NCBI GenBank assembly: GCA_900320905.1
Contig: ONTZ01000004.1
Coordinates: forward strand, 62,001-126,000
DNA: 64,000 bases
DNA from: an uncultured Prevotella sp.
Lineage (GTDB): Bacteria; Bacteroidota; Bacteroidia; Bacteroidales; Bacteroidaceae
Direction of reading: 5' to 3'
Shown here: positions 15,530-23,941 of the stretch, in pieces
Layout: the number at the start of each line of letters is the position of its first letter
How positions within the stretch are numbered: position 1 is the stretch's first letter
The notes under the pieces: model-generated
Database searches by the model: none
Seen by the model: the letters and a program-made list of their open reading frames with translations, nothing else
Told to the model about the DNA's origin: nothing
Translations under genes and position numbers: made by a program

Positions 15530-15544
15530 GCGTATTTTTTACGC
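15530..15544. promoter_or_regulatory. Palindromic operator 2
   Basis: GCGTATTTTTTACGC: five-base arms GCGTA/TACGC around five T. It lies just upstream of the -33 box of the sigma promoter and 56 bp from operator 1, and also upstream of the divergent LRR gene. Confidence 0.65.
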
Positions 15545-15548
15545 AATT

Positions 15549-15597
15549 GATTACTTTTTCCCTATTTTTGGCAATTATATATGCCCGATAATGGGTA
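15549..15597 (+). promoter_or_regulatory. Shared upstream element, copy B
   Basis: Blocks in order: GATTACTTTTT, a spacer, TTTTTGGCA, ATTATATATGCC, GATAATGGGTA. It aligns over about 50 bp with copy C at 16763-16811 and in its core with copy A at 14017-14050. It precedes the LRR gene start by about 25-35 bases. Confidence 0.72.
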
Positions 15598-15620
15598 AAA
15601 AAGGATTAAAATGGGTGTTT

Positions 15621-16742
15621 ATGATGAGATTTGAAGTTACAAGAGAAAAACCACTCCATCAACAATTATCAGGTCTTGACTGCCACCTCATAGACGAGAT
15701 AACAGTCAAAGGCTTTCTCTGCGATGCAGACTATGAGTTACTTACAGAGATGAGTGGAGCAGATGGAAACCTAAGAACAATTGACCTTTATGAAGTAAAT
15801 GAAACAGACTGCCATTGTGAGTATGAATATGGAGCACAAGAGCAAGTGAGTATTGCGATTGCAGATTTCGCTTTTGAAAATAGCGTTAAGTTGAAACGGA
15901 TTATTCTACCAAAGTTTTTAGAGGCAATAGGCAGTCCCACTTTCGGCGGCTGTGTCAATCTAAAAGGAATTGATTTCCCCGAATCGCTTAGATCGATTGG
16001 CTCAGAAGCCTTCCAATGCTGTCCTAATTTTGGAGAGATCTACATCGGTAAAAAACTCAATTTGGGAAATATTTATGATTGTGCTTTTACAGATTCAGCG
16101 AGTGGTTTCATTTGTGACTGGAACCAATGGCCAGTAAATAAAGAAGGGGAGCCATTGTATAAAGAAGATGGAAACGGGTTCTTTTCTCATGACGGTGTAT
16201 TGTTTTTCGGTTTTGAATGGGATGAGGACATTGATTTGGAGAAATACCCATCTAATCATGAGCGTAACATATATCATGTTCCATCTGGCACTGAATCAAT
16301 AAAGTATGGAGCCTTTAACAATTGTAAGTATCTACATAAGATTATCTTTCCAGAATCATGTGGAGTATTAACAACTGGTTCCATTTGCGGATGCCCCGAA
16401 CTTGAAACACTAATCTTTAAAGGACAGGTACTTGATGGAGAAAGAGTCCATCATATGGATCTGTTTTGGGATAATGTGATAACCAACTGCCCAAAACTGC
16501 AAGACATATATCTATATGCAGAAGAGCCAAGCAATATATCTTTTGGTATCTTTGAAGATTTGGGAAACATCGGTGATATAATTTTACATGTGCCTTGTTT
16601 TTGTGCACAGAAATATCGACAACACGAAGAAGAATATATTAATGTTGCCAACTCCGATGACAAAAAGTATATCAAGTGCTGGCAGAGATTCAAACGCATC
16701 GAGGAGTTCGATCCAATTGATTTCTTTGAGAATGGAATTTAA
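15621..16742 (+). CDS. Cytoplasmic BspA-type leucine-rich repeat protein
   Basis: 373 residues from ATGATG at 15621. An earlier ATG at 15591 lies inside the shared element, where copy C has ATTGGG, so 15621 was chosen. LRR_5/BspA-type repeats are clear: FAFENSVKLKRIILPKFLEAIGSPTF, FGGCVNLKGIDFPESLRSIGSEAF, then YGAFNNCKYLHKIIFPESC and CPELETLIFKG. Most BspA proteins are secreted adhesins, but no signal peptide is seen here, so a cytoplasmic binding role is likelier. An aromatic and acidic insert (WDEDIDLEKYPSNH) lies in the middle. It is divergent from the sigma gene, and its element is shared with the NADAR-like gene downstream and the YbjN-like gene. Confidence 0.75.
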   Translation: MMRFEVTREKPLHQQLSGLDCHLIDEITVKGFLCDADYELLTEMSGADGNLRTIDLYEVNETDCHCEYEYGAQEQVSIAIADFAFENSVKLKRIILPKFLEAIGSPTFGGCVNLKGIDFPESLRSIGSEAFQCCPNFGEIYIGKKLNLGNIYDCAFTDSASGFICDWNQWPVNKEGEPLYKEDGNGFFSHDGVLFFGFEWDEDIDLEKYPSNHERNIYHVPSGTESIKYGAFNNCKYLHKIIFPESCGVLTTGSICGCPELETLIFKGQVLDGERVHHMDLFWDNVITNCPKLQDIYLYAEEPSNISFGIFEDLGNIGDIILHVPCFCAQKYRQHEEEYINVANSDDKKYIKCWQRFKRIEEFDPIDFFENGI

Positions 16743-16762
16743 TGTGTATATTTCACACAACA

Positions 16763-16811
16763 GATTACTTTTTTGTTGTTTTTGGCACTATATAATGCCT
16801 GATATTGGGTG
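16763..16811 (+). promoter_or_regulatory. Shared upstream element, copy C
   Basis: GATTACTTTTTT, a spacer, TTTTTGGCA, CTATATAATGCC, GATATTGGGTG. The distance to the ATGATG start at 16835 matches that of copy B to 15621. Confidence 0.72.
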
Positions 16812-16834
16812 AATAATTAAAAATTTGGTAATTT

Positions 16835-17485
16835 ATGATGAAAATCAATGTTTATTCGGAGAAAAGTGGTAATTTTGCTTCAGATTCTAAAATGAAGCCC
16901 ATGATTATTATTGAATCCAAGAAAAAACCTCTCGAACCAGGCAAGAAAGATAAAAACGGGAAGCCGATTTTATCGTTGAAAGAAAAGTATCCTGATGCGA
17001 TGATCATCGATGTGACAAGCAAGGCCCAGGATGAGTTCGTCAAGTTTAGCCCATTCTATCCCATTGGTGGTATTCCCGTTCCGTTTACTGAAGGCCTGGT
17101 GGCTTTGTCTGTCGAGGGCATCTGGCAAGGTCTGAAAGTGTTTGAGGATAATGACATAGACACAAGCCTGTTCTCGAAGCGAGATATGAAGAACATGAAA
17201 CGAACCACACGCAAGTATGGCCCATGTCTCGGACATCGTAAGGGCGTTCATGGTGAGGAGTTGCTTGGCTACCTCACTGCCCGCAAGCTGATTTACCTGC
17301 CCTGTTATAAGTGGGTGTTGGAGAACAAACTCCAGAAGTTGGTAACAGCGATTCGTATCATCTCGAAGAATAAGCCAGTGGTTTTGCTTGACTACAACAC
17401 GAATCCGGATGTATACAATGCTAAGAGTCCTCTTTCGCATGCCTCGCTGATTAAGGCGTACATCGAAGGTAACTATCCAGAGTAA
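16835..17485 (+). CDS. NADAR-like protein (DUF6939 type)
   Basis: 216 residues. VKFSPFYPIGGIPVPF (69-84) and LSVEGIWQGLKVFED (91-105) with E94, Q98 and K101 resemble the NADAR/YbiA core. MKRTTRKYG, GHRKG (133-137) and the end VVLLDYNTN with PLSHASLIKAYIEG match what I recall of the DUF6939 family. NADAR domains act on NAD/ADP-ribose chemistry, and some remove ADP-ribose from guanine in DNA; applying this here is inference. The start ATGATG follows shared element C. A perfect terminator ends the gene 30 bases downstream. Confidence 0.66.
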   Translation: MMKINVYSEKSGNFASDSKMKPMIIIESKKKPLEPGKKDKNGKPILSLKEKYPDAMIIDVTSKAQDEFVKFSPFYPIGGIPVPFTEGLVALSVEGIWQGLKVFEDNDIDTSLFSKRDMKNMKRTTRKYGPCLGHRKGVHGEELLGYLTARKLIYLPCYKWVLENKLQKLVTAIRIISKNKPVVLLDYNTNPDVYNAKSPLSHASLIKAYIEGNYPE

Positions 17486-17514
17486 CATCAGAATTACTCA
17501 AATACAATATAATA

Positions 17515-17554
17515 ATATAGGGATGCTCAATTTGAACATCCCTATATTTTTTTA
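17515..17554 (+). terminator. Intrinsic terminator
   Basis: Perfect 11-bp stem ATATAGGGATG / CATCCCTATAT with an 11-base loop, then a run of seven T. It closes the NADAR-like gene and separates the island from the xylan locus. Confidence 0.88.
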
Positions 17555-17648
17555 TTATCGGCGTATCAGCCTTTTTACAATCAGGCTTTGCTCGTCTTTG
17601 CTGCAAGGAAATCCTGCAGCACGTTTCCTTTTAAAATCACCAGTATCT

Positions 17649-18914
<1,266 letters not shown>

Positions 18915-21275
18915 CTACCTTTTCAACAGGTTCATCTGAACCTCAGGTTTCATCACGTCGTGAACCTTCATCTGGAAAGACTTGGCTGGTGCAGTGAGGG
19001 TAGCCTTGATGTCCTGAGAGGAGGTGCCTACCAAGAACTGATATTCGCCCTCAGCAACCACCCATGCAGAAGCAGCCTCATCGAACGAAGCGAGTTCCGG
19101 AGCCGTGATGCTCAGTGTGAGAGTCTCACTCTCCCCCGGCTTCAGCAACTTCGTCTTGGCAAAGGCCTTCAGTTCCTTTGCAGGCTTATTCGCTGCCTTG
19201 TTGTCAGGTGCGGAGATATAAAGTTCCACGACTTCCTTACCCTCAAATCCGCCTGTGTTCTTCACAGTGACAGTTACGTCGTAGATGTCGTTCTTCTGGG
19301 AAATCTTCGCATCGCTGTACTCAAAGGTGGTATAACTAAGGCCAAAGCCGAAGGGATAACTGACAGGCACGTCAAACGAGTCGAAGTAGCGATAGCCCAC
19401 ATAGACATCCTCCTCGTAGTCAGTATAGTCTACGTTCTTCACGTTACCTTTCTGACCCTGGTTCATCATGTCGATCTTAACATTCTGATCAATGGGGAAG
19501 TTTTTAGAACTGTAGGCATCAGTGAACTTGACTGGCCATGTCATCGTGAACTTACCCGAAGGTGACTGCTTGCCGCTGAGCACATCGACGACACTGTTGC
19601 CGCCTTCCTGACCTGCCTGCCAAGCGCAGAGGATGGCATCGGGCAGTTCTTTCCAAGAGGCTGTCTCAATGACACCACCAATGTTCAGCAACACAACAAC
19701 CTGCTTGCCTGCCTTGTGATAGACCTCGCACACCTGCTGGATGAGTTTCATCTCTGAGTCATTGAGATTGAAGTCGGCAGACTTACGGTCGAGGAACTCA
19801 CCAGAGATACGTCCGATGGTGATGATAGCGACATCGGCACCATTGGCCTGTGCAGCCAGTTCGTCGGCAGTAAACTGTTTCTCTGCGGGCAGTGTGCCAG
19901 GCATGAAACTGGCCAACATAGCGGCCTGCTTATCCTTCTTGGCCATCTCCTCGAGAGCCTTCTTCTGAGCCTCCTTGGCGTCAGCAATATATTTCTCGTA
20001 GGCCGTCTTGATTTCGTCAGAAACGGTATAGCCGCCATTCTTCAGACCATCGAGCAGCGACACCACATAAGCATGGTTTACATTACCAGAACCTGTGCCA
20101 CCGGCAATGAAGTCGTATGACGTACAACCATATAAAGCGACGTTCTTAATATTCTCCTTCAAAGGCAAGGTCTCGTTGTTCTTCATGAGTACCATACCCT
20201 CGGCAGCGCTCTGACGGGTAACGGCAGCATGAGCCTTCAGGTCGGGCTTATTGCTATATTGGTAGCCCTGGAAACGCGGACTCTTCTCGACGAGGTTCAG
20301 CACACGCTGTACGTTACGGTCGAGGTCAGCCTCAGACAGTTTACCGCTCTTCACGCCAGCCACGATACTATCAAACTGCTCCTTCTTACCAGGCTGTAAC
20401 ATATCGTTACCTGCCCACATCTGCTTGGCACCATCCTTGCCGCCGAACCAGTCAGTCATGACCGTTCCCTCATAACCCCACTCATCGCGCAGGATGGTCT
20501 CTACGAGATCCTTGCTCTCAGACGTATAGACACCGTTGATGTAATTGTAAGAAGTCATCACCGTCCAAGGCTTACTCTCCTTGATAGCAATCTCGAAGCC
20601 CTTCAGATAGATCTCGCGCAGGGCCCGCTGAGAGATATGTGCATCGGTATTCATACGATTGGTTTCCTGATTATTGGCAGCAAAGTGCTTGATACTCGTA
20701 CCCACATCGTTCTTCTGTACACCAGTGATATAGGCAGCAGCAGTCTTACCAGCCACCACAGGATCCTCGGAATAATACTCGAAATTACGACCACAGAGGG
20801 GGTTACGCATGATATTGACGGCTGGTGCCAACAGCACATCGGCACCATACTCCTTTACCTCCTCACCGATAGCCTGACCTACCTCCTCTACCAACTTCGT
20901 GTTCCAGGTAGAGGCTAGCAACGTACCAATGGGGAAGTGGGTGCAATAATAGGTAGCAGAATCACCTTCACGGGTGGCATCGATACGGAGTCCGGCAGGA
21001 CCATCAGCCAGCACTACAGCAGGGATACCTAACGAGTCGAGGGGGTAAGTGGTACCAGCGGCACCAGGCACGAGGTTCTTGGTGGCACCGATTACAGCAT
21101 CGTCGCCAGAGAATCCAGCCATACCAACACCAATCACGAAGTGAGCCTTGTCTTCAAGTGAGAGTTTGGTCATCACCTCATCCTGATTGATCGTGTTCTT
21201 AGTCACTTTGTCGGCAGAAGTACAGCCCGTCATAAGGGCAGCCATACCGAGGGCAAGAAACAATGTCTTCTTCAT
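18915..21275 (-). CDS. GH3 beta-glycosidase (likely beta-xylosidase or beta-glucosidase)
   Basis: 786 residues; lipoprotein signal with the lipidated cysteine C18 (LMTGC). The GH3 N-terminal barrel shows DGPAGLRIDATREGD, KHFAANNQETNRM, and nucleophile D275 in TVMTDWFGG. The middle alpha/beta sandwich follows, with QAGQEGGNSVVDVLSGKQSPSGK. The C-terminal fibronectin III-like domain has YPFGFGLSYTTFEY and ends near residue 780. GH3 enzymes remove terminal beta-xylose or beta-glucose. Sitting between GH115 and CE1 genes (27 and 21 bases), it most likely acts on xylo-oligosaccharides. An insert rich in Ala and Lys (YIADAKEAQKKALEEMAKKD) interrupts the middle domain. Confidence 0.9.
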   Translation of the reverse strand: MKKTLFLALGMAALMTGCTSADKVTKNTINQDEVMTKLSLEDKAHFVIGVGMAGFSGDDAVIGATKNLVPGAAGTTYPLDSLGIPAVVLADGPAGLRIDATREGDSATYYCTHFPIGTLLASTWNTKLVEEVGQAIGEEVKEYGADVLLAPAVNIMRNPLCGRNFEYYSEDPVVAGKTAAAYITGVQKNDVGTSIKHFAANNQETNRMNTDAHISQRALREIYLKGFEIAIKESKPWTVMTSYNYINGVYTSESKDLVETILRDEWGYEGTVMTDWFGGKDGAKQMWAGNDMLQPGKKEQFDSIVAGVKSGKLSEADLDRNVQRVLNLVEKSPRFQGYQYSNKPDLKAHAAVTRQSAAEGMVLMKNNETLPLKENIKNVALYGCTSYDFIAGGTGSGNVNHAYVVSLLDGLKNGGYTVSDEIKTAYEKYIADAKEAQKKALEEMAKKDKQAAMLASFMPGTLPAEKQFTADELAAQANGADVAIITIGRISGEFLDRKSADFNLNDSEMKLIQQVCEVYHKAGKQVVVLLNIGGVIETASWKELPDAILCAWQAGQEGGNSVVDVLSGKQSPSGKFTMTWPVKFTDAYSSKNFPIDQNVKIDMMNQGQKGNVKNVDYTDYEEDVYVGYRYFDSFDVPVSYPFGFGLSYTTFEYSDAKISQKNDIYDVTVTVKNTGGFEGKEVVELYISAPDNKAANKPAKELKAFAKTKLLKPGESETLTLSITAPELASFDEAASAWVVAEGEYQFLVGTSSQDIKATLTAPAKSFQMKVHDVMKPEVQMNLLKR

Positions 21276-21302
21276 AACCTTTCCTTTTTTATTATCTCAT
21301 AT

Positions 21303-23807
21303 TTAGTTAAATCGCTTGCATGGTGACTCCTGACCGAAGAGGTACTGGGGTTGATAGCCACCGGCATCGACCACAATCTTCTCGAAAACAATACCAGGAT
21401 GTTTGGGCTGTAATGTCAGACTGTGTACCCCACTATGTGTCACAGGCAATTCCACGACCTTCTCCACCACACGACTTGCAACAGCAGGATAATACTCCGA
21501 ATACATATAGGGCTGACGGTCGACAAGCGTCTTGTTGAAGTTAACCACCTGTGGCTCACCACCGTCAAGGCTGACAATGTACTCGAAGCCGCCTGTATCC
21601 AGAAAGTCGAGCGTTGACTTCGTCACGACATGGACCTTCACTTTAGCCGTTTCAGTGGGTAGCGCAAACTGATAGGTCAGGGAAGCGTTTCCTACTTCTG
21701 ACGTATAAGGCGTCAAGGCAACGGCACTACGAGTGCGACCATAATAGGGATAGACAGTCCACCCAGTGCCTTCAGGTGCCGTAGCACTGAAATAATGCTC
21801 TGCTTCCATAGCCACATAACCATTACTGGAGGTAAAGGTATAACCACCGGTAGGACCATCTTCGACAGAAGCGGTTCGCGGCAACATATCTGCACGGAAG
21901 TTGTCGTTCCAGGAACGATAGCCAATATGCTTCTGTATCATCATACCATTCCACTTGCCACCAGCGATATCTGTATTGTATGCAAGACAAAGCAGTGAAT
22001 CACGACGGAAGCACTCCTTCACCTTGTCGGCCCACATATTAGCATCGGGGTTCTTGCTGGCAGCCAGATACAGGTTCATGGCCTGGGCATAGTACATATC
22101 GTAGAGATTAGCCATCGCCTGAACCGGGAAGAGTACCAACTGACGATAGAAGTCGCGAGCCTCTACAGGAATCTGGTCATAGAGGCGCAGGGCACTCAGT
22201 TCCAGACGCTGGTAGTCGTCAGCCACCTGTCGCCACTCACCTGTCTCGATATTGTAGGTACGCGCATCGAGCATCTCAGGTGTGACACGAGCCATATACT
22301 GGCAGTTGCGGTTGTAAATCGACGCAGCCTCCTCTGCGATGGAGCCCCTGAGCACACTCTGGAAGAAACGACGGGTATGGTCGGTGACGGTCTGGACGGT
22401 ATAGTCCTTCGGATTCCAGGCCATATCCATAAACAACTGGATGGGGTATTCCATCGGTTTCAGGTCGCCGACATTGAGGATCCACATACGCTCAATGCCG
22501 AAGTCATAGGCCAGCGACAGTTGCTCGAACATCTGCTGCGTCTGGGTGACGTTGAGCCACTTCGTATTACGTGGAGCCCCCACGTAATCGACGTGGTAAT
22601 AGATGCCCCATCCGCCTTTACGACTACGTTCGGCAGCAGTGGGTACACGACGGATATCGCCCCAGTTGTCATCGCTGATAAGGATCATCACGTCGTCGGG
22701 CACACGAAGGCCGGCATCGTAATAGTCCTGCACCTCTTTATACAAGGCCCACACCTGAGTGGTCTTCTCAGCAGGCTTACCCGTCACCTCCTTGATAATC
22801 TTTCGTTGGTTGTCGATGATACGTTCCATCAACTTTGTGTCGGCAGTTTCGCTCATGGCTTCATCGCCATCGCCACGCATGCCGATAGTCACAATATCGT
22901 CAGTACCCTTCATGCGTTCGATACCTTCACGGAAGAAACGGTCAAGGTTCTCTTTGTTGGTCTGGTAGTTCCAGGCTCCCCACTCCTGACGGTTACGTGC
23001 ATACTCCTGATGATTACGTGCCATTGGCTCGTGGTGTGAGGTGCCAATAATGACCCCCATCTCATCGGCCACCTTTGAGTTCTCAGGGTCATCGGCATAG
23101 AAAGCCCAGCCCCACATGGCAGGCCAAAGGAAGTTACCCTTCAGACGAAGAATCAGTTCAAACACCTTCTCATAGAAATGATGGTCGCCATAGTCCGTGC
23201 CAAAGGTATTCTTCACCCATGTGGTCAGACAGGGAGCCTCATCATTTAAGAAGAGGCCACGGTAGCGTACACTCGGCTCTCCGTCGGTATACTCACCTCT
23301 TTTGACATAGATAGCGTCATGCCTCTCCACCGGCACATCGGCCCAGTAGTACCAGGGCGAGACACCGATCTGCTGCGACAGTTCATAGATGCCGAAGACC
23401 GTGCCACGCTTGTCACTGCCGGCGATGACGAGTTGGTCGCCGATAGTCTTGATAATGTATTTCTCCGTCTTGCCTTTCAGGTCGCGGAGTTCGCCCTTCT
23501 TCACCCATTGGTCGATCTGCTTATTGACGCCCACAGTACCAATGAGGATTGACACAGAGGGACGGTTCTTTTGTGTCGATGCTTCGAGCGACACAAAAGA
23601 ACCGTCCCTCTGTGTCACCCGCTGGAAGTCTTGTTGAAGATTGGCGACAGCACGTTGCACACAACTATGCTCCTTGGCATCGAATGAGATACTGGCACCT
23701 TGCAACGGGAGTACGTCGGCAGATGCCTTAAACACAACAAATTGCTCTGCTGCACTCATGGTCAGTGCCAGCAATAGCGAAAAGGTTATAATCAAAGATC
23801 TTTTCAT
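21303..23807 (-). CDS. GH115 xylan alpha-1,2-glucuronidase
   Basis: 834 residues with a signal peptide (MKRSLIITFSLLLALTMSA). GH115 enzymes remove (4-O-methyl)glucuronic acid from xylan. Family landmarks: SILIGTVG, GDQLVIAGSDKRGTVFGIYE, SPWYYWADVPV, VRYRGLFLNDEAP, LKGNFLWPAMWGWAFY, GTSHHEPMARN, TIGMRGDGDEAM and DNWGDIRRVP. The C-terminal part has YVAMEAEHYFS and a late beta domain (GVHSLTLQPKHPGI). A 28-bp perfect inverted repeat (23551-23616) is read in frame at residues about 64-86, between QRV and SILIGTVG. It is the first gene of the GH115-GH3-CE1 unit, with its own -7 box, separate from the SusCD transcript, which ends at 23871. Confidence 0.93.
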   Translation of the reverse strand: MKRSLIITFSLLLALTMSAAEQFVVFKASADVLPLQGASISFDAKEHSCVQRAVANLQQDFQRVTQRDGSFVSLEASTQKNRPSVSILIGTVGVNKQIDQWVKKGELRDLKGKTEKYIIKTIGDQLVIAGSDKRGTVFGIYELSQQIGVSPWYYWADVPVERHDAIYVKRGEYTDGEPSVRYRGLFLNDEAPCLTTWVKNTFGTDYGDHHFYEKVFELILRLKGNFLWPAMWGWAFYADDPENSKVADEMGVIIGTSHHEPMARNHQEYARNRQEWGAWNYQTNKENLDRFFREGIERMKGTDDIVTIGMRGDGDEAMSETADTKLMERIIDNQRKIIKEVTGKPAEKTTQVWALYKEVQDYYDAGLRVPDDVMILISDDNWGDIRRVPTAAERSRKGGWGIYYHVDYVGAPRNTKWLNVTQTQQMFEQLSLAYDFGIERMWILNVGDLKPMEYPIQLFMDMAWNPKDYTVQTVTDHTRRFFQSVLRGSIAEEAASIYNRNCQYMARVTPEMLDARTYNIETGEWRQVADDYQRLELSALRLYDQIPVEARDFYRQLVLFPVQAMANLYDMYYAQAMNLYLAASKNPDANMWADKVKECFRRDSLLCLAYNTDIAGGKWNGMMIQKHIGYRSWNDNFRADMLPRTASVEDGPTGGYTFTSSNGYVAMEAEHYFSATAPEGTGWTVYPYYGRTRSAVALTPYTSEVGNASLTYQFALPTETAKVKVHVVTKSTLDFLDTGGFEYIVSLDGGEPQVVNFNKTLVDRQPYMYSEYYPAVASRVVEKVVELPVTHSGVHSLTLQPKHPGIVFEKIVVDAGGYQPQYLFGQESPCKRFN
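23550..23617. repeat. REP-like palindromic element inside the GH115 gene
   Basis: Perfect 28-bp arms (23551-23578 and 23589-23616), one further flanking T/A pair and a 10-base loop. The arms contain GAGGGACGGTTCTTTTGTGT, which resembles widespread REP/RAYT-type palindromes. The element keeps the reading frame and codes for about 22 residues, TQRDGSFVSLEASTQKNRPS plus VS. Confidence 0.88.
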
Positions 23808-23831
23808 ATCGTCGGGTTCTTATTTATTTTG

Positions 23832-23839
23832 CAAAGATA
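23832..23839 (-). promoter_or_regulatory. -7 box for the GH115-GH3-CE1 unit
   Basis: Minus-strand TATCTTTG, 25 bases before ATG 23807. No clear -33 TTTG. Confidence 0.55.
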
Positions 23840-23870
23840 ACACTTTTTTCCTAAATAATTCTTTTTTTAG

Positions 23871-23906
23871 AAAAAAAACACCAGCCACCAACGGAGGTGA
23901 CTGGTG
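23871..23906 (-). terminator. Intrinsic terminator after SusCD (xylan locus)
   Basis: Minus strand: 11-bp stem CACCAGTCACC / GGTGGCTGGTG with one G-U pair, a 6-base loop, then eight T. It follows the SusD stop by 36 bases. Confidence 0.88.
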
Positions 23907-23941
23907 CCAAGAGAGAATTTTCTAACTAACCTTTAAACTAA

